NCBI GenBank assembly: GCA_025618425.1
Contig: CM046845.1
Location: 8,911,993 to 8,975,992 of the forward strand
From: Heliocidaris tuberculata
Lineage: Eukaryota; Echinodermata; Echinoidea; Camarodonta; Echinometridae
Length of the DNA stretch: 64,000 nucleotides
Reading direction: 5' to 3'
The notes under the pieces are model-generated. The model made no database searches, was not told where the DNA came from, and was given only the letters and a program-made list of their open reading frames with translations. This document shows positions 44,203 through 56,919 of the stretch, piece after piece. Made by a program: the position numbers and the translations under genes. Each line of letters begins with the position of its first letter. The first letter of the stretch is position 1.

Positions 44203-44386
44203 TGCTTGCTTGTCAGAGACTTTAGGACTTCAAAAGAGACCCAAAAATGCTGAGGACCTTTTTTTTTTCTTTCTTTTTTTTTTTTTTTTTTTTTTTTGCT
44301 TGTCAGAGAGACCCTAAAATGCTGAGGACCTTTTTTTCTTTGCTCACAGCACCCCCAGTAACAAAATCGTTCCCAGGTGCCTGCTT

Positions 44387-44943
44387 GTGTGAAAGCAGGA
44401 AAATCAGAGAAGCAGGTTGGTGAAAACTTGAACAAAATCGATTTAAAAACAATAAGAAAGTTCTGGTTTTATTGTGAACAGTTGTAATCACTATGCATAT
44501 GGTAATTTCAAATTGGCCGTATCCATGGTATCGGGACGGTCACTGTGATGTAACTTTCCCATTCGCTCCAACACAAAAAAAAAGACTTAAATGTTAGTGC
44601 ATAACTCAGTATGACCTTTTTCTTTTTGTAGGACCAGTACAATGTGCTATCTACATTGTATTTTGAGTAATGCCCAGAGGGAAAAGGCGCTCAGGAGAAA
44701 TACGGAATTTAAAGATTTTTGGGGGGTATACGACAAAATGGGAGAGTTGACCATGAATACGTCATAATCAATTCACCAAATTGCCAATTTAAGATTCGCA
44801 TAGATGTAGTGATCTTATTTTTCAAAAATTCATTATTTTCCTATTCTTTGTCCGATTTCTTTCAAACTTCCCCCATCGTGTTTCTCTTATTTTTCTCCTT
44901 TCACACAAATCAGCCGTTTACAAAGATTGGACTGCCCTTTTAA
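44387..44943. mobile_element. Foldback element, second copy of the 24514 family
   Basis: Shares AACAATAAGAAAGTT, ATCACTATGCATATGG and GCATAGATGTAGTGATCT with the 24514 copy. The left terminus is missing, replaced by poly-T. Confidence 0.7.
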
Positions 44944-45337
44944 TAACCATACTGATGTTATGTTTCCATTGTACAGAGAGAGAGAGAGAGAGAGACATTT
45001 TCACAAAAATATAAACTGACCAGTCAACATGGTCAAATGACTTTTTTGTGATCTTGTTTTCCCCCTACATTTTGTATTTTGCTTTCTTACCCAATATAAT
45101 ATCTTAAGCGCAATTGTAGTTCTTGGAATGGAACTAATAATTAAAGGAAAGTGAAAGGAAAGCTATTAATTACTTATCTCGAGAGAATATACATATAATG
45201 TAATACATTAAAGCACATTACAGTACTTCTTATTTCCACCTCCTCCCCTCTGTTTCCCTCTTATTCTCTTCTGCTGTACCAATCTCCTCGATATACCTAA
45301 CTTTAAATTTCTATTACGTTATAGTAAATAGTGTATA

Positions 45338-45504
45338 GTTATAGTAAATAGTAAATACGCGCTGTGATTGGTTAGATTCGCATCACGTGACGTGCAAAAA
45401 TTTTGTTATAGTGCACGATCGTGCACTATAACTTTATTTTTGCACGGGGGACGTGAGCCTAATACACAATAACAGTTATAGATCTAGGGGTCTATTTACT
45501 ATAA
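45338..45504. mobile_element. MITE with 28-bp perfect central palindrome
   Basis: TTATAGTAAATAG termini, centre GTTATAGTGCACGATC and complement (45405-45432), with TGCAAAAAT arms outside. Also carries a TGTGATTGGTTAGA CCAAT box. Confidence 0.65.
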
Positions 45505-46082
45505 CAATTAGTGCATGTTCTATTTATGCACCATTACTGGACTATATGAACTCCAAATACTAAACTATCCCTCTTGCTGGTCTATTTCACTCCGGATAAT
45601 TTAGTATTTGTCGTGCACATAATCTAGTATACTGCATGATAGACCATGCACTATTTATATAATATATACTTGATATTGCAACACTGTAACCTACTGTGAC
45701 CAAATTTGTACTCTTTAACTCATTTATTTGTATTCCGTACCAGTTAAAAAACAAATTTCCGAACAAATGGACGATAATTATTCAATTCATTCAATTCATA
45801 GCAAAAAAAAAAAGATCAATCTGGATTATGCACATTTTATCAGCTCATTTAAATTCACTATTGAATGAATAAAATCCATTTTAACTTCTTTATAAATACC
45901 ACGAATGGAAAGAACTTTGGAGGAAATTACAAAAGCCTCGTATTGTTCCAGTGACGTATTCAGAAAATGATAAAACAAGGAGGGTGAAATGATAATCATT
46001 TTGATATGGCATGTATTTCTTGGTTCGGCATGTTTAGCCTAATGAGACTGGAATGAGGATAGCAAGTTTGAGTGAATATTCC

Positions 46083-46370
46083 ATAATAATAATAATAATG
46101 ATAACAACAACAACAACAACAATAATAATGATAATGATAATAATAATAATAACAACAACAATAATAATAATAATAACAACAACAATAATAATAATAATGA
46201 TAATAATAATTATAATAATAATAATGGTAATAATAATAATGATGATGATGATAATAACAATAATAACAATAATAATAATAATAATTATGATAATAATAAT
46301 AATAATAATGATAATAATAATAGTAATAACAATAGTAATAATAATAATAATAAAAATAATAAAATTAATG

Positions 46371-46401
<31 letters not shown>

Positions 46402-46415
46402 TGATAATAATAAAA

Positions 46416-46446
<31 letters not shown>

Positions 46447-46667
46447 TAATGATGATAATATTAATAATGATAATAATAATAATAATAATAATAATGATAA
46501 TAATAATAATGATAATAATAATAATGATAATAATAATAATGATAATAATAATAATAATAATGATAATAATAATAATGATAATAATAATAATGATAATAAT
46601 AATAATAGTAATAATGATAATAATAATAATGATAATAATAATAATAATAATGATAATAATAATAAAA
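46083..46667. repeat. (AAT/GAT/AAC)n tract, ~585 bp
   Basis: Trinucleotide array of AAT with interspersed GAT and AAC units; a poly-Ile/Met reading frame across it is an artefact. Confidence 0.98.
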
Positions 46668-46689
46668 TAACAATGAAAATAGTAATTTG

Positions 46690-46868
46690 GTCTTATTTAC
46701 CCAGGGTACCAGGTAGCCTCATCAGTATCAATAATGCTCATTTAATACTCCTCGGACGAGAGGGACAAATGTTGGCCAAATACCTTGTCCAAGGATGTAA
46801 GCACCGACCAAGGATCGAACCCGGACCTCTCGTATGGGAGCCAAGAGTCTTCGCCAATATATCACAGT
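46690..46868 (-). mobile_element. tRNA-derived SINE
   Basis: Minus strand head ending GGTCCGGGTTCGATCCTTGG; tail contains a TACCCTGGGTAAATAAGAC end shared with the copy at 50255. It follows the AAT tract. Confidence 0.6.
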
Positions 46869-49297
46869 TAGTCTGGGAGCCTGTCCCGAAATAGTCATCC
46901 CATATTTGACCCCGTAAAGTTACTTACACCATCTAAGTCATTGACAAAAAGGTTGTCAGCCTGGCCGTAGCCGTCGGGTTTAGCCCCAGAGCCCCCAAAA
47001 GAGACCCCAAATCGGATCGATTTCATCCCATCTCCCCCATGCACCAAACTTTGTCAGTAGGAAGTAGTATGACTGGACATTACAAAACACAAAAAACTGA
47101 CAAAAATTTCCGTCGGGATGGGGTGTCAGACGGCCCCTGAAAAATTGGGGTAAATTTTTTTCCCCTTGAAGCCCAGGGACCAAATTTTGTAAGAAGGAAG
47201 AGCTATGGATGTACATTCCAAAAATATAAAAACCAAAAAAATTGTCCATTGGGAAAGGGGTGTCAGACCCCCTGAAATGAAAACCCCAAAGTGCCCTTTG
47301 ACCCAAAATAAAGGAGCTTGTTAAGTATCTGGGCTATGTGGCTGCCATGCTGAAATCTACCATTCATGTGTTAATTACACAAATACCTTCCAAGCTCTCT
47401 ATTAGGCCTTGCCAAACAGGCGCAGATGGACAATGGGTGTGTTTACATAACCCTGACAACATCATTTGACTACTTTGGAGAAAGCAATACAAATTTCACA
47501 ATTTAATAAATTATTATTGAAATGATCATTTGACACCAAATTTCACCCCAAGAAAGTTACAATACTCAAAATTGTACTAGGTAAATTTGACATAAATTGA
47601 ATGAGACACTTTGGAGTTATTAAGGTTATAAGCCCCCCCCCCCCCAAAAAAAGTCTCTACATCCAGAGCATTTTGGGCAGCAAAACTTGGTTTAGGGGCA
47701 CTTTGGTGTTTTTTCAGGGGCGTGTTACACCCCCTTCCCAATGTAATTTTTTGTAAGTTTTTATATTTTTGTAATGTACACCCATAACTCTTCCTGCTGA
47801 CAAAATTTGGTCCATGGGCCTTAAGGGGAAAAATTTGCCCCATCCCGACGGAAAATTTTGTCAGTTTTGTTGTTTTGGTAATATATAGTCATACATCTTC
47901 CTTCTGACAAAGTCTGGCGCATATGTTAGATGGGTCCCCTATTGGGGGCTCTGGGGCCAAACCCGGCGGCTTCGTTCGAGCTGACAAGCTTTTTGTGAAT
48001 GACATGGATGGTCTTAGCAACTTTAAGGGGTCAAATCTCATATGTAAAATGGGGTGACTATTTCGGGACAGGCTCCTGGCCTATTAGCACATGAATAGTA
48101 CATTTCAGCCTGGCATTCACATACCACAGATACCTCAAAAGCTCTTCTATTATGCCTTGTCAAACAAGTGAAGAAAGGCAATGGATGTGTTAATAATACA
48201 TAATTCTGATAAAAAAATTTGGCTACTTTTAAGAAAGCAATACATTTTTCACAATTTGATAATTTATCAATCAAAAGACAAATTGACACCAAATTGCACC
48301 TCATGAAGATTATTATACTCAAAATTATGATATGAAAATTTGAATTGAATTGAATAAAATGCTTTTAAATTATCATAGTCAGAATGTAAGAAAATGGTTT
48401 TTCTGTATATACAGAGCATTTTGGGGGGCAAAGCATTGTCAAAGGACACTTTGGGGTTTTCATTTCAGGGGGTCTGACATGCCCTTTCCGATGGACAATT
48501 TTGTCAGTTTTTATATTTTTGGAATGTACATCCACAGCTCTTCCTTCGGACAAATTTTGGTCCCTGGGCTTCAAGGGGAAAAAATTATTCCAAATTTTTA
48601 GGGGCCGTCTGACACCTCATCCCGACGGAAATTTTTGTCAGTTTTTTGTGTTTTATAATGTCCAGTCAGACTTCATCCTACTGACAAAGTTTGGTGCATG
48701 GGGGAGATGGGGTGAAATCGACCCGCGAAGATATTTTACTCTTTTACATAAACTTCTCGTTTTCTTTTCTTAAAGTGCATAAAGACATGCAAATTTGCCT
48801 GTGTGTTATGCGCTATACAAAAATGTTTCATTATTATTATTATTATTATTATTACTCAAAATTATGTCTTAAAAATTTGAATTGAATTGAATGAAACACT
48901 TTTGAGTTATCATAGTCAGAAGGTAAGAAAATGTTTTTCTTTACATACAGAGCATCTTGTCAATGGGCACTTTTTTTCAGGGGTCTGACACCCCCTTTCC
49001 GATGGAGAATTTTGTCAGTTTATATATTTATGGAATGTACATCCACAGTTCTTCCTTCTTACAAAATTTGGTCCCTGGGCTTCTAAGGGGGAAATATACC
49101 CCAATTTTTAGAGGCCGTCTGACACCCTAACCCGACGGAAATTTTTGTCAACTTTTTGTGTTTTGTAATGTCCAGTCATACTACTTCCTACTGACAAAGT
49201 TTGGTGCATGGGGGAGATGGTGTGAAATCGACCCGACTTTGGAGTCTCTTTTGGGTGCTCTGGGAGCTAAACCCGCCTGCTACGGTCAGGCTGACAA

Positions 49298-51176
49298 GGG
49301 CCATTCTTCGTAAAGTGAAACTTTTTTGACAAAAATGAAGTTCATTCTTGCTGTTTTTGAATAGTATATTCTTGAAGAGTAATGTCTAAAGTTACATGGA
49401 GCATATTTTATTTTTTAATTGAAGACCCAATTATGCTAATTTGCACACAATTACATTGGCATAAATTAAAGTACCATCCTTTTTTCACTGTATAATAGTC
49501 ATCTCTCAGTATGGGCTTTAATAGGTGTTGCCACTATATAGTGAAATCATACCCTTCCCAGGTCCTTTTGCAAGTAATTAAGTCGAAGGAAAAGGAAAAT
49601 TTGTCTATGCATTATGTGATAATTAACATGCATAATCAAGTAATTCGGATGTCACACACGTGACCCCAAAACATGAAAAGTTTATGCTATTTGAAAAATA
49701 CAATTTGGATAATCTATATTTTTCCTGTCATAAGCTAACTTGTATGTGTCCTCAATCTCACCAAATATTATTCCAAATATGATTCTCGTTCTTTAAATAT
49801 TGCCCAACTAACTTTGTCACACACGTGAACTGAGTGCAAATGGTCAAGTGCATATGTTCTCATGGGCAAGTCATGTGTAGAGTCTTTTTCATCTTTTATT
49901 GTTAAGTTTCTTGACCTAATAATTCTGTTTTCACTTCTTGTATTCCTCTTGCTTAATCCTCTGAATTGATTGCATAATCCTATACAATTATGATCAAATT
50001 GTTGTTAACTATCGTATAATATATGTAATATAATTGGCCTATGGAAATGTGCTTCTGAAAATAGTTTATACAACAAGCTGAAGATGAATATACATGTATA
50101 TCAGCATGAAAAATTTTGATTTTTTTTTTTTCTACTTTGATTCTTTGGTCTGAACATTAATAATGATAATAGTAAATATCAATGATAATAATATGTAATA
50201 ATAATAATTACAATAACAATAACAAGAAGAATTAATAATAATAATAATACTATGTCTTGTTTACCCAGGGTAGCCTCATCAGTACTAATTACTTTTCTCC
50301 TTGAGGGCCCTGCAAGTATTATTACCCTGGTTTTAGCAAGACAACTGTAGCGCTCAGTGCATTCAAGAAATAAATCCTACAGGTACCCACTTACTACACC
50401 TGGATCGAGCATGGCAAATGCAGATAAATGTCTTGCTAAAGGACGTTAGTGCCATGGCAATCAATTGAACCCCATACCTTGTGATCTGCAATATGGTTAC
50501 TTATCCACTAGACCAAAACACCCCCACAGTATATCAGTAAATATATCAATAAATTATATCAATAAATGTATGAAAATGAAAAATAAAAAAAAATTGTGTG
50601 TTCCCTGGGTATTTTTCATAAAGAAAAGACCTTAGAATCACTTTCTACCGTACTGATGATAATTTGTACAGAGCTATTGCAAAATGAATTAAAAATACTA
50701 AATACTATGATTTTTCAATAGTTCACCAAATCTGTGCACATTACCTATGGCATGTAACAAACGTGACCCCCAATGTCACACACGTGACCATACATCATGA
50801 TACAAAATATTACATAACAAAAATCTTATGCAACTTTCAACAGAATTAATGCTATTTTCTAAGAGATAGTACCATGAAATATACCTACCATAAATATGCA
50901 CATTGAAGCTTTTGAAAATTCAGAGGGATTTAAAGATGAAATGTGAGTTTGAAAAACTGCTTCTGTGCGAGGTCACACACGTGACCTGAATTTTTGACCT
51001 CTGACGTAGAACAGGTATTATCATTTACCTTTTTTTGTTATTAAATCCATGTACCTGTGTCTGCATTTGCTGTATATACATGAAAAACCAACACACTTGG
51101 ACAGTTATTAAAATTATAGGGCTCACAATAGCCCAATTCCCTGTTTTTTGGTCACACACGTGACTAAGAATGGCCC
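49298..51176. mobile_element. Nested 1.9-kb element carrying CACGTG palindromes
   Basis: GGGCCATTCTT ends in inverted orientation, flanked by ACAA on both sides (49294-49297, 51177-51180). Contains five copies of TCACACACGTGA-type palindromes (near 49652, 49817, 50777, 50974, 51151) and a SINE-like block at 50255-50520. No coding frame. Confidence 0.7.
50255..50520 (-). mobile_element. tRNA-derived SINE, longer copy
   Basis: Minus strand: TTTTGGTCTAGTGGATAAGT (A box), GGGGTTCAATTGATTGCC (B box), tail to CTACCCTGGGTAAAC. Shares CTGTAGCGCTCAGTGCATTC with the partial copy at 19500. Confidence 0.6.
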
Positions 51177-51279
51177 ACAACCTTTTCGTCTATATGACTT
51201 AGATGGTCTAAGTAACTTTATGGGGTCAAATCTTATGGGTAAAATGGGGTGACTATTTCGGGACAGGCTCCTGGCCAAC

Positions 51280-53060
51280 GTACTCCATTATGATTAGCCA
51301 TTATTTCAGATGCCAAACAACGATGTCACGTCATGAACCCATCAGTTCACATCAATTGTTAATGTAAGGAAACGGAGCCAGGGTTGAATCCGTATAATTA
51401 GTCAAACGTCCGGGTCATCAACAACTGGCAGCTTTTATCTTGCGTGAGGAACGTGAACTTGCACTTTGACTTTGACAGTGTTCACAAGCAAAGCAACACC
51501 ATGCAGCCCTGAAATAGTGGGCATAGTATCAGAGACGCTTGACAACCTTGTTTATTTCATTGCTGTTATTTTCATGAATGATTACAGAATGGAGCCACGC
51601 AATTGCACACACATTCTAAGTAAGTGAGCATCCTTGACACATAAAAAATAAATTCCAGCCGAGTACCGTATAACTCTTGCATTTAAAAGCACTTGCGAAA
51701 AGTGTCTCATCCAAAGTTTGATTGTATCAAAGATGAATCAATAATGACAAGCAAAGGTCAACAGAGTTCGAGAAATTATGGGATGATATGAGTACCTATC
51801 ATTCACCATTTTATAGTGTAATAGTATTTCACTAATGAACAATGTGATATATATATGTACAGTGGAGGAGCTACGGGGCACAAAGGGAACACACCCTCCC
51901 AATAACATGGTGAAAACGGGAGGGGGGGGGGGAGAAGATCATAAGAGAGGAGAAAAGAGAGGGGAGGAAAGAACCGTTACATGAAAAGAAGACTCTACGA
52001 CCCCTCCCTCAGCCCCCCTAACCAAATGCCTTGTCAATTTGCATTACATCCACTGAGTAAGGTCGGGTGCCGCCCCCGTGATGATGCCAGTGCCCCCTCA
52101 ATGTAAGGACCCAATCTACGCCACTAGGTCTGTGAGTGATGTTTCAGCGGACCGAATCTAAGAAACTTGAAAGGTTAAAACTCTGATGGAGGTAAAGGTA
52201 AAAGGAGCCCCAAATTAGCTCTGCAAAAAATAATAATAATACGTAATAGAAAAAATAAGCTGCTTTTAAGAGCTTTGTTGTTGTTTTTGGTTTTGGTGGT
52301 TTTTCGTGGTTTTGGTGGTGGTAGTGGTTGTGATGTTTCTAAAAGCATGGGGCGTCGATCCCTTTTTCAAGACATAAATCATTATTTTATAAGCATATAG
52401 GTCTACTGCTTATCGGAGACAATTGCAATACCCAAAGCCCGGAAAATGAAAATCAACCTTTCTGCTTATGAAGTCACACTCTCTTGTGTGCCTTGAATCT
52501 AATGGGGGTGTAATGGTACCTGGATAAAATAGGTTGCCTTCTATCCAAATATATGTTGAGTTGCTCATTGCGCTCTCTAATTCAAAACAATATATCCTAT
52601 ACCTCTATGCTCTCTTATCCCGTTGACTATTGAAATCTCTAGCTATTCCCAGAACCACCGTCTACGGCTCCCGCGTAGACATGGTAGACGAAGGGTTGAT
52701 GCCGAGAATTGAAAATCCACTCGTTTTAGGAGTCATCATCTATCAGGGATCACTTCCTTTGGAGTTGATTTCGCTTCAAATCAGGATGGAATCCATTCTA
52801 AAGTAGTGGTTGAATCACTCTTTTGAGAGTGGAATCCACTATTTTCAGAGTGAATTCCACTCCAAACGGAGTAATCCCTAATATAACTCCCTCAAAAGTG
52901 GATTTCTACTCCAGTGCATTAAGAGTGTATTAAAGATGACATTCGAACATGTGATTTTTTTTATTGTTTTTTTTTTTAAGTTTAGGTCTGATATGATGAG
53001 TATAAATGGCTGCTGTTTTTTAAACAGCAAAGTGCTTCACTGTCTTCAAGACGTAAAACG
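51280..53060. other. Intergenic, no gene seen
   Basis: Includes a possible hAT-like element (CAGTGGAGGAGCTACGG near 51861 to ATCTACGCCACTA near 52132) and a block of GAGTGGAATCCACT-like words at 52780-52930. No coding. Confidence 0.5.
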
Positions 53061-53074
53061 GTGGTTGTAGAAGA

Positions 53075-53299
53075 GGGGTAACCTCGCTAGTTATAAGGAC
53101 CGCTAGTCATAATGACCGCTCTATTCATAAGGACCACTATTCGTAACGTGTAAGTTATACCTGAAGGTCTGCTATTCGTAAAACGGAAAGGGGGTCACTA
53201 TTCATAAAGTCATAAGGACCATTATTCATGAGGACCGCTATTCATTCGTTATTCGCTGCCATTATGAATAGCGGTCCTTATGACCAGCGAGCTGACCCC
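53075..53299. mobile_element. Short TIR element with 8-bp TSD, iterated AAGGACCGCTATTC
   Basis: GGGGTAACCTCGCTAGTTAT to ACCAGCGAGCTGACCCC; flanks GTAGAAGA at 53067-53074 and 53300-53307 are identical. The interior is made of repeated AAGGACCGCTATTCAT-like words in both orientations. Confidence 0.85.
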
Positions 53300-53309
53300 G
53301 TAGAAGACT

Positions 53310-55260
53310 GGATTAGAGGGCATGAAATAAGACCACGCTACCCACAATCAACACTTAATTTGAGGTTCACCCGAGGTAGTCAAAAGCGCTGATAAAGACC
53401 TGTCTGTATAGTATAGGGCTGACCTAAATTTCAAATGTCATTCAGTTTTTGTTCCACGGGAACAAACTTGTTTATTTGAGAATATTAAAGCCCACCTTTG
53501 CTTACAAAGTGACCACAGTTTTATATTTGCATCTGTATTAGACTGTTTTATACCAGAGTATAAAAGAGATACGCCCCTTGTTTACAAGACGCAGAACCAA
53601 CAAATATTAGCAGGCGTCTGATAGTGTATATGAGGCAATTGAAGCACGTTCTTTGTACTTGGGGGAAACGGGATTTTTTTTCTCGAAGAAAGGTGACAAA
53701 TCGTCACGACACAATAGGTGAATAAGAAACTTAACGACGAGTTTGATATTAATGTATCTATATCAATCAATGTATTAACTTATTGGCAAGGTAAATTGGT
53801 TGTTCTTGTGTTTTACGTAAGTCTTAGAAATATGCCCATCTGTGATCATTAAAAAGATAGGAATTTACGGAATTATTTTACAGTGTGTTCCTCTTCAATA
53901 TATAACTATGAAATCTAATGAACTTCGAACGGCAAAGTGAACCTTTACTCGTAGCAAATGAAGGGTACGATAATCCGGCAGTAGGCCTATAAGCTACAGA
54001 ATAAATATACTAAACAATTGTGTATGGAGATGGAACAAATATTGTCATCTAAGCAGGTGCCTATAAGGAACGATTTTCTTTTTCAAAGGGGGACTTACTT
54101 TTCCGGGGGAAATATCTAATCTAATAAGTAAATAGGAAAGGAATTGGTTTATCAAAACAAAAACAAAAACAAAAACAAAAAAATGAAAATAGGTAATAAG
54201 TCAATCTACAAAATATCGGACAATCTTTGCCGCCGCCCCCCCCCCCCAAAAAAAGAACATTTTTCAAGGCATAATCATAACTGAAAATTCTCTTAAAACG
54301 CCACAGTAAATGACACCTTCCCAGCAATTACAAAATATAGTCAGTGACTGACTATATTTTGTAATTGCTGGGAAGGGGTCATTTCGGTTTTTCAATACAA
54401 TCTTTATGTTATGGCGTTTCCACATCCTCTGTTAAATATTTATTGTGTGTGTGTGTGGGGGGGGGTGCTGCAGACCCCCATCATATGACGCTGCCACCAT
54501 TCTCATAATTAGGGGGTTTGCAGCACCCGCCGCCCCCTCTTCCCGGGGGGGGGGGGGGTGCCTAAAGGAACACATTCCGTGAACAAGGGTACAGGGTGTA
54601 AAGATACAAATTTATTAGAGAATTATATTTTACTTTTCTCGTAAATCTTTATAGCTCTGATTTCCATACCAGACCAGCATTATAGCCTCGAAAACAACAA
54701 CTACGGTACATATTAACATTTCAGAGTACTTCGTTATCACAAATTTACCTCAAACACAATATTGCACGAATACGAATCTTCACATTTCGTTTCTATAGTC
54801 TGGTAGAGTTAGAGAAAAAAAAAGACTGAAGTTGTTGAATATCAAAATTGTAAATTGATTTGATATATTGAGAAAATCGATGATTTACAAAAGTAGACCT
54901 AGCCGTAAATACCGTCACCAAAACTTGCTGAAAATAAATTCAAAATACTGTACCAGTATAGGTACTTAGGCCTACATATTTACGAGTAACTGACACTTTA
55001 TATACGTTTTGAAAGATTCGTTCTGTATTTAAAATATTGTGGTGAGAGTGCGTGAAAATCTTTTTCTCGTATGTATATCATATAAGACCTACACTCAATG
55101 TGGGGGAAATGATCACTACCGTTTTAGATGAAAAGAAACTTTTGTTATGAATAGATCACCTTGTAGTGAACTTTCGCTATACATGTATTTTGGTGTCCTA
55201 AGTTATTCAGAGTATAAAGTGTCAAGATCAATAAACAATCAATGAACGGCCTATTTTTTC
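53310..55260. other. Intergenic, no gene seen
   Basis: Apart from the hairpin at 54309 and a GGGTGCTGCAGACCCCC inverted pair at 54466-54530, no repeat or gene recognised. Confidence 0.5.
54309..54386. repeat. Near-perfect hairpin, ~36-bp arms
   Basis: CCTTCCCAGCAATTACAAAA to TATAGTCAG, 3-base loop, then exact complement; AATGAC/GTCATT outside also pair. Confidence 0.92.
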
Positions 55261-55381
55261 CGTCCTGTGCTAAAATACCATGTAATCAGCAGCTACTGAG
55301 GCACAGGGGCACATGCCCCCTCCCCCTTCCCCCCCCCCCCCCCCCTCCCCATGGAAAAAGGGGAAAATAAAAGAGAAAATG

Positions 55382-55450
55382 AGGGGAAAGGAAACCGAGA
55401 AGGGAAAGGAAACCGAGAGGGGAAAGGAAACCGAGAGGGGAAAGGGAAAG
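55382..55450. repeat. Minisatellite GGGGAAAGGAAACCGAGA
   Basis: About four units of 17-18 bases; it follows a poly-C tract. Confidence 0.85.
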
Positions 55451-56099
55451 AAAAAAAAAACCCAAACGATAAGACCCCCTTTCAAGAGCTTTTCTTCTAT
55501 TTTTCCTATTTCTATTTCTATCTGAATGGTGGATGATATCATATGCACGATATCCTCGCAATTTGTGAATACAATGAAAGAAAATATGATTTTGGGGAGG
55601 GGTCCTAAGCTTTCAGCCTTTCTCTTCGTGACAAATATATCATATCAAAAGGTCAACGGTACACATCTTATAATCATGCCTATTAAAAAAAGGAGCTTGC
55701 AAAATGAAAAAAACACAACATGGAGTCTTGCTCACATTATGCATAACCTCTAACTGAGGTATATTTATTATTTGTTTTCAGTTCAGTTCCATATTACAAA
55801 TGGATAAGACATTCATTTTGTCTCCACCAATTCGCTCCTCGTCATTGCAATAACTTCTCATTCCATATATACACGTACGCAATGCCACTCCCATTCTGGC
55901 TATCATGCTTTTAAAAAGCTTGAATTGAGCCGACATTGAGGTTACTATTGCCTTTAACAGCTCTCTTCGAGAGATAAATTTTTCATAAAATATTCAACAA
56001 CACGAAGGACTCATTTATTTCATTGTCATCATATTCATTAAAAATCTAATTTCTTAATGACTTTTCCCTGTAACACAAACTGTACTCTTCTTATTGAAA

Positions 56100-56572
56100 T
56101 TTAATCCTTCTTTATATTTTCGGTGAGCCTGATGGCACAACCATAATATGATCCCTGAATTTGCAGTAGTACAAGTTTACATGACTTAAAGGGAAGCTTG
56201 AGTTCTGGGAAAGGTAAAGAATAATTTGTGTGCTTTCTCATTCTTATTATGTTAGTTTGGAAGATTATCATAGTAGAAATGCCCCCTGAAAAGGATTGCT
56301 CTTCAAATGCTCTCACATGCTCTCACATTCAAAATATGACAAGAAACAGCTGTAATGTTTTTGTAGTCCCATATACATAATTCTGTGTGCATGTGTGCAT
56401 GTGAATCTCAGCAGGATTGAGTCAATTTCTTATCATTTTTGGTGATTCCAAAACCTTACAGCATACACCAATTCTTATCTGCTATATAATCAGCCTTTCC
56501 CAATTGCTTTGGGACAGTTTCATTCACAATTCAATATCATGACCGGAACTCAACTTTATCTTTAAATACCTA
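56100..56572 (-). repeat. Interspersed repeat J, copy 2
   Basis: Reverse complement of the 15740 repeat (CCCCTGAAAAGGATTGCTC, TTCAAAATATGACAAG). About 430 bp shared at moderate identity. Confidence 0.6.
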
Positions 56573-56730
56573 ACTCATGCCGCCAACCGACTACAAACCA
56601 CAAACCGACTCCAAACCGACCTCTTCTTGACTATTCGGGGTAATGTAAGTTTCTGTTTGGTCTGCTGTCGGTCTGGTGTCGCTCTCGTTGGTGTGACTAG
56701 GAAATTAAATAGCAAACTGAAAAACTGATC

Positions 56731-56856
56731 CTGGGGAGCGTTTCATCAAGCGTTTTGTCAGTGATTTCTACCAACAACTGTTATAAGCTACTGATATCCT
56801 TGCATCTGATTTGTCAGTAAAAATCACTGACAATACACATGATGAAACACTCCCCT
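56731..56856 (+). mobile_element. Foldback element type A, copy 6 (deleted core)
   Basis: CTGGGGAGCGTTTCATCAAG to GATGAAACACTCCCC. The GGCTGAGAGCAAA part of the core is deleted. Confidence 0.7.
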
Positions 56857-56919
56857 TGATATTGAATACTTCCTGAATGGTTTGTTGCAACAGGGTTCCA
56901 CTGTACTTTGGATCGAAAC

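Larger units (their letters stand above)
46872..51275. mobile_element. Composite TIR element, 4.4 kb
   Basis: GGAGCCTGTCCCGAAATAGT at the left, inverted at 51275, with over 90 bp of arm (CTTAGACCATCTAAGTCAT). A third copy of the end at 47955-48078 makes a 1.2-kb subunit. Interior holds four copies of a ~350-bp unit (near 46975 inverted, 47580, 48330 and 48860). Nested element at 49298-51176. Confidence 0.7.

Noticed and set aside
46053..46670. 205-codon Ile/Met-rich reading frame
   Set aside because: Pure consequence of the AAT/GAT trinucleotide array.
51861..52132. hAT-type element CAGTGGAGGAGCTACGG to CTACGCCACTA
   Set aside because: Ends are suggestive but no 8-bp target duplication could be matched, so only mentioned in the region note.
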